A DNA stretch of 64,000 nucleotides from assembly GCF_026344005.1 (NCBI RefSeq), contig NZ_JAPKNH010000007.1, positions 124,001 to 188,000 of the forward strand. Reading direction: 5' to 3'. The notes beneath the pieces are model-generated. The model saw only the letters and a list, made by a program, of their open reading frames with translations, ran no database searches and was not told the origin of the DNA. Of the stretch, positions 35,061 through 44,738 are shown in pieces. The stretch's first letter is position 1, and every line of letters starts with the position of its first letter. Position numbers and translations under genes: made by a program. The stretch is from Kaistia terrae. GTDB lineage: Bacteria > Pseudomonadota > Alphaproteobacteria > Rhizobiales > Kaistiaceae.

Positions 35061-35900
35061 TCAGTCCTCATAGGAATGCCCTGCCCTCAAACCATTGCGG
35101 ACGCGGGCGGCGACCTCCAGGAATTCCGGCGTTTCGCGGATATCGAGCGTCCGGTCGCGGGGAAAACCGCAGTCGATGATATCGGTGACGCGGCCGGGGC
35201 GCGGCGACATCACGACGATCTTGGTCGAGAGGAACACGGCCTCGGGGATCGAGTGGGTAACGAAAACCACCGTCTTCTGCGTCTTGGCCCAGAGCTTCAG
35301 CAGCTGTTCGTTGAGATGATCCCGGACGATTTCATCAAGCGCGCCAAAGGGTTCGTCCATGAGCAAAAGCTCCGGCTCGACCGCCAGCGCGCGGGCGATC
35401 GAGGCCCGCTGCTGCATGCCGCCGGAAAGCTGCCAGGGATACTTCTTCTCGAAGCCGGCGAGATTGACCAGCGCGAGGTTGTCGGCAATCCGCCGTTCCC
35501 GCTCGGCCTTGGGCAGGCCCATGATTTCGAGCGGCAGAGCAACGTTCCTGGCGATCGTCCGCCACGGATAAAGGGCTGCCGCCTGAAACACATAGCCATA
35601 GGCGCGGGCCTGCCGCGCCTCCTCCGGCGACACGCCGTTGACGGTGATCGAGCCGCCGGTCGGCTGCTCGAGATCGGCGATGACCCGGAGCAGCGTGGTC
35701 TTTCCGCAACCCGATGGCCCGATGAACGAGACGAACTCGCCCCGCTTCACGTCGAGATCAATATTGGACAGCGCGTGAACCGGCCCGTCATTCGTCTCGA
35801 AAGTGAGGGAAAGCCCCCTGATATCGATGACGGATGCGGCGTTTTCGGCGTTTGGCTGACCGTCGGCTCTATCCTCGTAAGGTTTGAACACGGCGCTCAT
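35061..35900 (-). CDS. ABC transporter ATP-binding protein (SsuB/TauB type)
   Basis: ATPase of 279 residues for the NMT1-type importer. It has Walker A GPSGCGKTT (61-69), signature LSGGMQQRASIARAL (about 157), Walker B LLLMDEPFGALDE and the switch H in FVTHSIPEAV. ATG 35900 lies 7 bases after the hydA stop with GGCGGGG between, so hydA and this ATPase are co-transcribed. This ties the importer to pyrimidine ring opening. Confidence 0.9.
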   Translation of the reverse strand: MSAVFKPYEDRADGQPNAENAASVIDIRGLSLTFETNDGPVHALSNIDLDVKRGEFVSFIGPSGCGKTTLLRVIADLEQPTGGSITVNGVSPEEARQARAYGYVFQAAALYPWRTIARNVALPLEIMGLPKAERERRIADNLALVNLAGFEKKYPWQLSGGMQQRASIARALAVEPELLLMDEPFGALDEIVRDHLNEQLLKLWAKTQKTVVFVTHSIPEAVFLSTKIVVMSPRPGRVTDIIDCGFPRDRTLDIRETPEFLEVAARVRNGLRAGHSYED

Positions 35901-35907
35901 CCCCGCC

Positions 35908-37365
35908 TCAAACGCCAATCGGCATATGCTCGGGCGAACGGGTCACGGCACGCGGCGCCGTGACTTCCTTCCACTTCGAAAGGGCTGCATTCACCGCCGG
36001 GAACGGCTTGCGCTTGATGAATTTTCCACGGCCGGGCTGCGGCTGCGAGTTCTGCCCGTCCGCCCAGACGATCTCACCACGCGACAGCGTGTAGCGCGGC
36101 AGGCCGTTGACCGTGAAACCCTCGAAGACATTGTAATCAATGATGGATTTCTGGTTGGCGGCGGAAATTGTCTTCGACAGTTTGGGATCCCAGACGACGA
36201 GATCGGCATCCGAACCCGGCAGGATCGCGCCCTTCTGCGGGTAGATGTTGAGGATCTGCGCGATGTTGGTCGAGGTCGCGGCGACGAACTCGTTCGGCGT
36301 CAGCCGGCCGGTCTCGACGCCCTTGGTCCAGAGCACGGAGAGCCGGTCCTCGACACCGCCGGTGCCGTTCGGAATCTTGGTGAAATTGCCAAGGCCAAAA
36401 CGCTTCTGCTCGGTGGTGAAGGCGCAATGGTCGGTGGCGACCACCTGCAACGACCCGGCAGCCAGACCTGCCCAGAGGCTGTCCTGGTGGAGCTTGTTGC
36501 GGAAGGGCGGCGACATCACGCGGCGAGCGGCATAGTCCCAGTCGCGGTTGAAGTATTCGCCTTCATCCAGCGTCAGATGCTGGATCAGCGGCTCGCCATA
36601 GACGCGCATGCCCTTCTGGCGGGCCCGACGGATCGCCTCGTGGCTCTGCTCGCAGGAGACGTGCACGATATAAACCGGCACGCCGGCGGCGTCGGCGATC
36701 ATGATGGCGCGGTTGGTCGCCTCGCCCTCGACTTCCGGCGGCCGCGAAAAGGCATGGCCTTCGGGGCCCGTCGTGCCCTCGGCCATGTATTTCTGCTGCA
36801 GCGCCGCGACGATATCGCCGTTTTCGGCGTGCACGAGCGGCAGCGCGCCGAGTGCCGCGCAGCGCTGGAACGACGCGAACATCTCGTCGTCATTCACCAT
36901 CAAGGCGCCCTTGTAGGCCATGAAGTGCTTGAAAGTATTGATGCCTCGGTCCACCACCTTGGCCATGTCGTCAAAGTGCTTCTGTGACCAGCCGGTGACG
37001 CACATATGATAGGAATAGTCGGAAGATGCCTGCCGCGTGGCCCGGCCTTCCCATTCCTCGAGTGCCGCCAGCATGCCGGCCTCGCCCGGAATGACGAAAT
37101 CGACCACCGTGGTGGTGCCGCCGGAAAGGGCGGCGAAGGTGCCGCTTTCCCAGGTTTCAGCCGCCGTCGTGCCCATGAAGGGCATTTCCAGATGGGTATG
37201 GGGGTCGATGCCGCCGGGGATGATGTAGGCGCCCGACGCATCGACGACCGTGTCGCCGGAAAGATCCGGACCGATCGCCTTGATGGTCTCGCCTTCGATC
37301 AGGATGTCCGCTTCGTAGCTGCGATCCGCCGCCACGATCGTTCCGCCCTTGATTACCGTCGACAT
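35908..37365 (-). CDS. hydA: Dihydropyrimidinase (D-hydantoinase family)
   Basis: Zinc amidohydrolase that opens 5,6-dihydrouracil or dihydrothymine to the N-carbamoyl-beta-amino acid. The 485 residues start MSTVIKGGTIVAADRSYEAD. Metal ligands are GGIDPHTHLE (H56, H58), the carbamylated lysine in HFMAYKGALM (K152), LVHAENGD, YIVHVSCEQ and ATDHCAF. ATG 37365 has AGAGGGA; upstream codons in frame lack similarity. Second enzyme of the reductive pathway after PreTA. Confidence 0.93.
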   Translation of the reverse strand: MSTVIKGGTIVAADRSYEADILIEGETIKAIGPDLSGDTVVDASGAYIIPGGIDPHTHLEMPFMGTTAAETWESGTFAALSGGTTTVVDFVIPGEAGMLAALEEWEGRATRQASSDYSYHMCVTGWSQKHFDDMAKVVDRGINTFKHFMAYKGALMVNDDEMFASFQRCAALGALPLVHAENGDIVAALQQKYMAEGTTGPEGHAFSRPPEVEGEATNRAIMIADAAGVPVYIVHVSCEQSHEAIRRARQKGMRVYGEPLIQHLTLDEGEYFNRDWDYAARRVMSPPFRNKLHQDSLWAGLAAGSLQVVATDHCAFTTEQKRFGLGNFTKIPNGTGGVEDRLSVLWTKGVETGRLTPNEFVAATSTNIAQILNIYPQKGAILPGSDADLVVWDPKLSKTISAANQKSIIDYNVFEGFTVNGLPRYTLSRGEIVWADGQNSQPQPGRGKFIKRKPFPAVNAALSKWKEVTAPRAVTRSPEHMPIGV

Positions 37366-37479
37366 GGTGATTTTCCCTCTGGTCCCTCGGCCGACTTTGC
37401 CAGCCATTTATTCTTTTGTCCGAGGTTAGAGCCTTTCACCGTTTCGTTGAACGACGAAACGCCCTAACGCCTTGAGTGG

Positions 37480-37525
37480 TCGCGTTTTCTTCACGCGAAC
37501 CGGAATCCACTTCGCTCGAAAACGC
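37480..37525. repeat. Family E repeat, copy E3
   Basis: CGCGTTTTCttcaCGCGAAC, CGGaatCCACTTCGctCGAAAACGCC. It abuts the stop codon of the M20 hydrolase gene. Left of it are gagcctttcaccg and gtttcg/cgaaac hairpin arms (37430-37461). Confidence 0.8.
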
Positions 37526-37526
37526 C

Positions 37527-38777
37527 CTAGCCGGCGATTTCAGCGGTCTCCAGCACGGCGTGGAACAGCACGTCTGCACCGGCCGTCGCCCATTCCGGGC
37601 TGATTTCCTCGGCCTCATTATGCGACAAGCCGCCGACGCATGGGCACATGACCATGGTGGCAGGCGCAACTTTCGCCGCCCAGCAGGCATCATGACCGGC
37701 ACCGGAAATGATGTTCATGTGGCTGTAGCCGAGCCGCTCCGCCGCGCTGCGCACGCGCTCGACCAGTGTCGGGTCGAAGGTGACAGGGTCGAAATGACCA
37801 ACCGGCTCGATGGCGCAGCCGACGCCAAGCGCTTCGGCGATCTCGGCGGCTTCCGCCTCGATCCGCGCGCGCATGCCATTCAGCTTGGCGAGGTCCGGCG
37901 TGCGGATGTCGATGCTGAAAACCACTTTGCCCGGCAATACGTTACGCGAGTTGGGCGTGAAGAACATCTGGCCGACGCCGCCCACGGCACCCGGCTGGCT
38001 GTCCATCGCAACCGTCTGCACCATCTCTAGGATACGCGCCATCGCGAGCCCGGCATTGACGCGAAGGTTCATCGGCGTCGAGCCGGTATGCGCCTCGCGA
38101 CCCGTCAGCGTCACTTCAAGCCACCACAGCCCCTGGCAATGGGTGACGACGCCGATCTGCTTCGCCTCGGCCTCGAGGATCGGGCCCTGCTCGATGTGAT
38201 ACTCGAAATAGGCGTGCATCTTGCGCGCGCCGACTTCCTCGTCGCCAAGCCAGCCGATCCGCTTCAACTCATCGCCAAAACTTTTGCCGTCAGGATCCTT
38301 GCGATCATAGGCATATTCCAGCGGGATCGCGCCGGCGAACACGCCGGAGGCCAGCATCGCAGGCGCGAAACGGGCGCCCTCTTCATTGGTCCAGTTGGTG
38401 ACGACGATCGGATGCTTGGTGCGAATGCCGAGATCGTTCATCGAGCGGATGATCTCGAGCCCGGACAGAACGCCCAGCACGCCGTCATACTTGCCGCCGG
38501 TCGGCTGGGTGTCGAGATGGCTGCCGACATAGACGGGCAGCGCGTCGGGATCGGTGCCGGGACGGGTCGCGAACATCGTGCCCATCTTGTCGACGCCCAG
38601 CATCATGCCCGCCGCCTCGCACCAGGACTTGAACAGGTCGCGCCCTTCGCGGTCGCTGTCGGTCAGCGTCTGGCGATTATTGCCGCCGGCAATGCCCGGC
38701 CCGACCTTGGCCATCTCCATCAAGCTATCCCAAAGGCGTTCGCCATTGATGCGGAGATTATCGGTCGGACCGGTCAT
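37527..38777 (-). CDS. M20-family amidohydrolase, probable beta-ureidopropionase / N-carbamoyl amino acid hydrolase
   Basis: Metal-dependent hydrolase of 416 residues in the allantoate amidohydrolase / N-carbamoyl-L-amino-acid hydrolase group. Motifs: VGSHLDTQPTGGKYDGVLGVLSG (metal His and Asp), TNWTNEEGARFAPAM (Glu pair), EYHIEQGPILEAE, and the dimer-face TGREAHTGSTPM. In the island it should convert N-carbamoyl-beta-alanine to beta-alanine, CO2 and ammonia, since no nitrilase-type ureidopropionase is present. ATG 38777. Substrate preference is inferred from neighbours. Confidence 0.87.
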   Translation of the reverse strand: MTGPTDNLRINGERLWDSLMEMAKVGPGIAGGNNRQTLTDSDREGRDLFKSWCEAAGMMLGVDKMGTMFATRPGTDPDALPVYVGSHLDTQPTGGKYDGVLGVLSGLEIIRSMNDLGIRTKHPIVVTNWTNEEGARFAPAMLASGVFAGAIPLEYAYDRKDPDGKSFGDELKRIGWLGDEEVGARKMHAYFEYHIEQGPILEAEAKQIGVVTHCQGLWWLEVTLTGREAHTGSTPMNLRVNAGLAMARILEMVQTVAMDSQPGAVGGVGQMFFTPNSRNVLPGKVVFSIDIRTPDLAKLNGMRARIEAEAAEIAEALGVGCAIEPVGHFDPVTFDPTLVERVRSAAERLGYSHMNIISGAGHDACWAAKVAPATMVMCPCVGGLSHNEAEEISPEWATAGADVLFHAVLETAEIAG

Positions 38778-38933
38778 GCGTGCTATCTCTCGTTAGGAAG
38801 GCTTTCAGCCATCAGCTCGGGCAGAGTCAGGCAATTTCCGCGCCACACCCAGCCGACGAAAGATCCGACCGGACGCTCCCCCGCCTGAGCGGGGGACGCG
38901 GCAACAAGATATTGTCCCGACAACAGCTTAGCG

Positions 38934-40442
<1,509 letters not shown>

Positions 40443-40459
40443 GGTTTCCTCCGCGAGCC

Positions 40460-41782
40460 TTAATCGATCTGCTTCAGCACGCCCGAAAGCGTGTCGAAGA
40501 TCTGGTCGATGTGGCTCTTTTCAATGATCAGGGGCGGCGACAGAGCGATGATGTCACCGGTCGTCCTGACCATAAGATTGCTCTCATAGGCCTTCAGGAA
40601 AGCCTGGAAGGCACGTTTTGTCGGCGCGCCCGGGATCGGCTCCAGCTCGATCGCGCCGATCAGGCCGAGATTGCGGATGTCGATGACGTGCGGCAGGCCC
40701 TTGAGGCTGTGCAGGCCGTCTTCCCAATACTGCGCGATCTCGGAAACGCGGGTCAGCAGGCCCTCTTCCTCATAGACGTCGAGGGTTGCGAGCGCCGCGG
40801 CGCAGGCGACCGGATGGGCCGAATAGGTGTAGCCGTGGAACAGCTCGATCGTGTTTTCCGGCGCGTTCATGAACGCTTCGTAGATCTTGCTCGAAGCGAA
40901 CACGGCGCCCATCGGCACGACGCCGCTGGTCAGGCCCTTGGCGGTGGTGACGAGATCCGGAATGACGTCGAAGTAATCGACGGCGAAGGGCGTGCCGAGG
41001 CGACCAAAGCCGGTGATGACCTCGTCGAAGATCAGCAGGATGTCATGCTTGTCGCAGATCTCGCGCAGGCGCTTCAGATAGCCCTTCGGGGGAACCAGCA
41101 CGCCGGTCGAGCAGGCGACCGGCTCGACGATCAGGGCCGCGATGTTGGACGCATCATGCAGCGCGATGACCTTCTCCAGATCATCGGCGAACTCGACGCC
41201 ATATTCCGGCTGGCCGCGCGTGAAGGCGTTGTGCGAAAGGTCGTGCGTATGGCGGATGTGATCAACGCCGGTCAGCATCGTGCCGAAGGTCTTGCGGTTG
41301 CCAGAGATGCCGCCGACCGAGATGCCGCCGAAGCCGACGCCGTGATAGCCGCGCTCGCGGCCGAGCAGGCGATACTTGGTGCCGTTGCCCTTGGCGCGAT
41401 GATAGGCGAGCGCGATCTTCAGCGCCGTATCGACCGATTCCGAGCCCGAATTGGTGAAGAAGACATGGTCGAGCGGCGACGGCATCATCGCGGCGAGACG
41501 CGCGGCCAGTTCGAAGGCCTTGGGATGGCCCATCTGGAAAGCCGGCGCGTAGTCGAGCTCGGCGACCTGCTTCGAGACAGCCTCGATAATCTTCGGGCGG
41601 CCATGGCCGGCGTTGACGCACCAGAGGCCCGCCGTGCCGTCGAGGATCTGACGCCCATCCGCCGAGGTGTAGTGCATGTCCTTCGCAGCGACGAGCATGC
41701 GCGGATTCTGCTTGAACTGGCGGTTTGCCGTGAACGGCATCCAGAAGGCGTCGAGATTGTTCGAGTACTGGGCACTTGTCAT
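40460..41782 (-). CDS. Class III omega-amino acid aminotransferase (beta-alanine--pyruvate type)
   Basis: PLP aminotransferase of 440 residues. Motifs: TNSGSESVDTALKIALAYH (110-128), GRERGYHGVGFGGISVGG, LIFDEVITGFGRLG (250-263) and LVTTAKGLTSGVVPMG with PLP lysine K282. The SVDTALK wording matches beta-alanine / omega-amino acid:pyruvate enzymes. Here it should give malonate semialdehyde (or methylmalonate semialdehyde) for MmsA. ATG 41782; divergent from the XRE-cupin regulator gene with a 120-base shared control region. Confidence 0.9.
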   Translation of the reverse strand: MTSAQYSNNLDAFWMPFTANRQFKQNPRMLVAAKDMHYTSADGRQILDGTAGLWCVNAGHGRPKIIEAVSKQVAELDYAPAFQMGHPKAFELAARLAAMMPSPLDHVFFTNSGSESVDTALKIALAYHRAKGNGTKYRLLGRERGYHGVGFGGISVGGISGNRKTFGTMLTGVDHIRHTHDLSHNAFTRGQPEYGVEFADDLEKVIALHDASNIAALIVEPVACSTGVLVPPKGYLKRLREICDKHDILLIFDEVITGFGRLGTPFAVDYFDVIPDLVTTAKGLTSGVVPMGAVFASSKIYEAFMNAPENTIELFHGYTYSAHPVACAAALATLDVYEEEGLLTRVSEIAQYWEDGLHSLKGLPHVIDIRNLGLIGAIELEPIPGAPTKRAFQAFLKAYESNLMVRTTGDIIALSPPLIIEKSHIDQIFDTLSGVLKQID

Positions 41783-41884
41783 TTTTTGGGGACCCTCATG
41801 CAGCCGATTTCCATGCGCGGCCGATCATTTTTATGAACGTAGCGGCAGGGTCTTGGCCGGTCAATTCGTTGCGCCCGTTAAGAA

Positions 41885-41902
41885 TGTTCTTTATATTGAA
41901 CA
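41885..41902. promoter_or_regulatory. Palindromic operator candidate between the aminotransferase and XRE-cupin genes
   Basis: TGTTC-N8-GAACA (TGTTCTTTATATTGAACA) ends one base before the regulator start codon at 41904. It is A/T-rich in the middle. A protein bound here would block translation or transcription of the regulator itself. The half-site TTGAACAGA recurs at 46437, before the second ABC operon. Confidence 0.5.
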
Positions 41903-41903
41903 G

Positions 41904-42467
41904 ATGAACGTTTCGAATTTTGATGTCGATGTCGGCGCCCGACTGCGCGAATTGCGTATCCGGCACGGCCTGTCGCAACGGGCGCTGGCAAAGCGCGCCG
42001 GAGTCTCCAACGCGACCGTCTCGATGGTCGAGGCGAACCGGATGAGCCCGTCCGTTTCCGGCCTGCGGCAGATCCTGTCCGGCATTCCCTACAGCCTGTC
42101 GGAGTTCTTCGCCGAGGCGAGGCCGGCCGTCGAACAGGTGGTTTTCCGCGCGAATGAGCTGAAGGAGATCGCCGGCGGCAAGATCTCGTTCCGACAGGTC
42201 GGCGTTAATCTGGAGGGCCGCTCGCTGCAGATGCTGCACGAACGCTACAAGCCGGGCGCGGTTTCCGGCAAGGCGATGCTGTCGCACCAGGGCGAGGAAG
42301 CCGGGCTGATCATCCGCGGCCGGATGGGACTGGAGGTCGACGGCCAGCGTTATGAACTCAACCCCGGCGATGCCTATTTCTTCGACAGCCACAAGCCGCA
42401 CGCCTTCAAGAATATCGGGGACGAGGACCTTGAACTGGTCTCGGCCTGCACACCGCCGAGCTTCTAG
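41904..42467 (+). CDS. XRE-family regulator with C-terminal cupin (PuuR-like)
   Basis: Transcription factor of 187 residues. Its HTH_3 domain (about 10-66) reads VGARLRELRIRHGLSQRALAKRAGVSNATVSMVEANRMSPSVSGL. A cupin sensor domain follows (about 110-187) with GLIIRGRMGLEVDGQRYELNPGDAYFFDSHKPHAFKNIG. The type resembles PuuR, which senses putrescine-pathway compounds; here it adjoins the beta-alanine aminotransferase gene, so an amine or amino-acid effector is plausible. ATG 41904; the 76 in-frame codons upstream overlap the divergent gene and have no family match. Confidence 0.88.
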   Translation: MNVSNFDVDVGARLRELRIRHGLSQRALAKRAGVSNATVSMVEANRMSPSVSGLRQILSGIPYSLSEFFAEARPAVEQVVFRANELKEIAGGKISFRQVGVNLEGRSLQMLHERYKPGAVSGKAMLSHQGEEAGLIIRGRMGLEVDGQRYELNPGDAYFFDSHKPHAFKNIGDEDLELVSACTPPSF

Positions 42468-42626
42468 CTGCCGCGCACCTGCCGAACCCATTGAAATCGA
42501 GGCGGAATCGACCGAAAGTTCCGTATCGATCGCAAGACGGCGTCGCGATACGCCATGCAGACAGGCCGGTATCGGCCGGACACCCTGACGCGGGATGGCA
42601 AACAAACGGGAAAGTCGACGACCGTC

Positions 42627-43274
42627 ATGACACCTGCGAACACCGCCCGCGCCGGCCAGACAAAGAAGCGGACGCGCATCCAGGAAGAGAATGAGGAGCG
42701 CATTCTCGACGCCGCGCTCGAAATCTTCTCGACCTATGGCTTTCGCGGCGCGACGGTCGACCAGATTGCCGAGCTGGCCGGCATGACAAAACCGAACCTG
42801 CTGTATTATTTCCGACGCAAGGACGACATCTACCTCGCCATCCTGCGCCGGACGCTGGAGCTTTGGCTGCAGCCGCTGGAATCGCTTGGCCATGGTGACG
42901 ATCCGGTCACGGAAATTCGCGCCTATATCGACCGCAAGCTGGAAATCTCGCGCGAGAACCCGAAGGCGTCGCGGCTCTACGCCATGGAAATCCTGCAAGG
43001 CGCGCCGGTCGTCGGGACCATCCTCAACAGCCGGCTGAAGACGCTTGTCGACAGCAAGACGGAGGTCATTCGGCGCTGGATCGACGAAGGGCGCATGGCG
43101 CCGATCGATCCGTACCACCTGCTGTTCATGATCTGGGCGACGACGCAGCATTACGCGGATTTCGACGTTCAGGTTCGCGCCATGCTCGGCGACGAGGCGG
43201 ACGACAACCGCCACTTCGCGACGGCGACGCGGACGCTCGAGGACCTGTTCCTCAAGGGCATTTTTCGCAGCTGA
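42627..43274 (+). CDS. rutR: TetR-family regulator of pyrimidine catabolism, RutR-like
   Basis: TetR-type repressor of 215 residues closely resembling E. coli RutR, which binds uracil or thymine. Shared wording includes the HTH region RILDAALEIFSTYGFRGATVDQIAELAGMTKPNLLYYFRRKDDIY. Further matches are ASRLYAMEILQGAPVV and the diagnostic APIDPYHLLFMIWATTQHYADF. ATG 42627 is taken; an in-frame ATG at 42555 would add 24 residues. It lies between the XRE-cupin gene and convergent preA. A RutR-like palindrome stands upstream of preT at 46230. Confidence 0.9.
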   Translation: MTPANTARAGQTKKRTRIQEENEERILDAALEIFSTYGFRGATVDQIAELAGMTKPNLLYYFRRKDDIYLAILRRTLELWLQPLESLGHGDDPVTEIRAYIDRKLEISRENPKASRLYAMEILQGAPVVGTILNSRLKTLVDSKTEVIRRWIDEGRMAPIDPYHLLFMIWATTQHYADFDVQVRAMLGDEADDNRHFATATRTLEDLFLKGIFRS

Positions 43275-43283
43275 GGCGGTAGA

Positions 43284-43405
43284 AACCCTCACCCCAGCCC
43301 TCTCCCGCAAGCGGGCGAGGGAGCCGGGCGGCGCCTCTCACAAATTTACGGACTCGATCTCTGGAATCCCCTCTCCCGCATGCGGGAGAGGGGCCGGGTG
43401 AGGGA
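43284..43405. repeat. Family C repeat pair, copy C5
   Basis: CCCTCACCCCAGCCCTCTCC with cgcaagcgggcgaggg (43288-43321) and ccctctcccgcatgcgggag with aggggccgggtgaggg. It lies between convergent rutR and preA and may serve as their shared end. Confidence 0.85.
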
Positions 43406-43406
43406 C

Positions 43407-44729
43407 TTACTCTGCCGGTTCGACGACCGCGGCGGCTTGCGCCATCGGGTTGTTCTTGTGCGTCGTCCAGTTGGCATACTCGTTCGAGATCGGCATGCCG
43501 GTACGCGGATCGACGCCCTCGGTCATCTGCTCCATCGTGATGCAGTTCTCGACCGGGCAGACACTGACGCAGAGGTTGCAGCCGACGCATTCGGCGTCGA
43601 TCACTTCAAAGTGGCGCTTGCCGTCGAGCATCGAGGTGATCGCCTGGTGCGAGGTATCCTCGCAGGCGATGTGGCAGCGACCGCACTTGATGCAAGAATC
43701 CTGATCGATGACGGCCTTGGCCACGTAGTTGAGGTTCAGGTACTTCCAGTCGGTGACATTGCCGACCGCGCGGCCGACGATCTCGTCGACCGAGGTGAAG
43801 CCGTGCTTGTCCATGTATTCGGACAGGCCCGTGATCATGTCCTGCACGATGCGGAAGCCATAGGTCATGGCGGCGGTGCAGACCTGCACATTGCCGGCGC
43901 CCAGCGCCATGAATTCGACCGCGTCGCGCCATGTCGTGATGCCGCCGATGCCGGAGATCGGCAGGTCGCGGGTCTGCGGATCGCGGGCGATCTCGGCCGT
44001 CATGTTGAGGGCGATCGGCTTCACGGCCGGGCCGCAATAGCCGCCATGGCTGCCCTTGCCGTCAACCGTCGGGATCGGCGCGAAATTGTCGATGTCGACG
44101 CCGATGATCGAGTTGATGGTGTTGATCAGCGACACCGCGTCGGCGCCGCCACTATGGGCTGCACGGGCGGGATTGCGAATGTCGGAGATGTTGGGCGTCA
44201 GCTTGACGATGACAGGCATGCGCGTGTGCTGCTTGCACCAGCGCGTCACCATCTCGATGTATTCTGGCACCTGTCCGACGGCGGCGCCCATGCCGCGCTC
44301 GCTCATGCCGTGCGGACAGCCGAAATTCAGCTCGACGCCATCCGCCTCGGTCTCCTCGACCTTGGCGAGGATGTCCTTCCAGTAGTGCTCCTCACAGGGG
44401 ACCATCAGCGAGACGACCAGCGCCCGATCCGGCCAATCGCGCTTGACCTCCTTGATCTCGCGCAGATTGATCTCGAGCGGCCGATCGGTGATCAGCTCGA
44501 TATTGTTGAGGCCGATCAGGCGGCGGTCGTTGGAGTGGATCGCGCCATAGCGCGGGCCCGAGACGTTGACGACCGGCGGGTCCGTGCCGAGCGTCTTCCA
44601 GACGACGCCGCCCCAGCCGTCCTTGAAGGCGCGGACGACGTTATAGGCCTTGTCGGTTGGCGGCGCGGAGGCCAGCCAGAACGGATTCGGAGATTTGATG
44701 CCGACGAAATTGGACGCGAGATTGGCCAT
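43407..44729 (-). CDS. preA: NAD-dependent dihydropyrimidine dehydrogenase subunit PreA
   Basis: Catalytic FMN subunit that reduces uracil and thymine to the 5,6-dihydro bases. The 440 residues have the DHOD-like barrel (about 1-310), with NPFWLASAPPTDKAYNV and LNFGCPHGMSERGMG. A C-terminal two-cluster ferredoxin domain follows, with CIKCGRCHIAC and CVGCNLCVSVCPV. ATG 44729 has an AGGAGGAAC ribosome site and lies 9 bases after preT, so both subunits are made from one transcript. Confidence 0.95.
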   Translation of the reverse strand: MANLASNFVGIKSPNPFWLASAPPTDKAYNVVRAFKDGWGGVVWKTLGTDPPVVNVSGPRYGAIHSNDRRLIGLNNIELITDRPLEINLREIKEVKRDWPDRALVVSLMVPCEEHYWKDILAKVEETEADGVELNFGCPHGMSERGMGAAVGQVPEYIEMVTRWCKQHTRMPVIVKLTPNISDIRNPARAAHSGGADAVSLINTINSIIGVDIDNFAPIPTVDGKGSHGGYCGPAVKPIALNMTAEIARDPQTRDLPISGIGGITTWRDAVEFMALGAGNVQVCTAAMTYGFRIVQDMITGLSEYMDKHGFTSVDEIVGRAVGNVTDWKYLNLNYVAKAVIDQDSCIKCGRCHIACEDTSHQAITSMLDGKRHFEVIDAECVGCNLCVSVCPVENCITMEQMTEGVDPRTGMPISNEYANWTTHKNNPMAQAAAVVEPAE

Positions 44730-44738
44730 GGGTTCCTC

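Noticed and set aside
41853-41864. TTGGCC-GGTCAA as a second RutR box
   Set aside because: It is a palindrome of RutR-like half-sites, but without the 4 central bases; the geometry is wrong for the RutR dimer.
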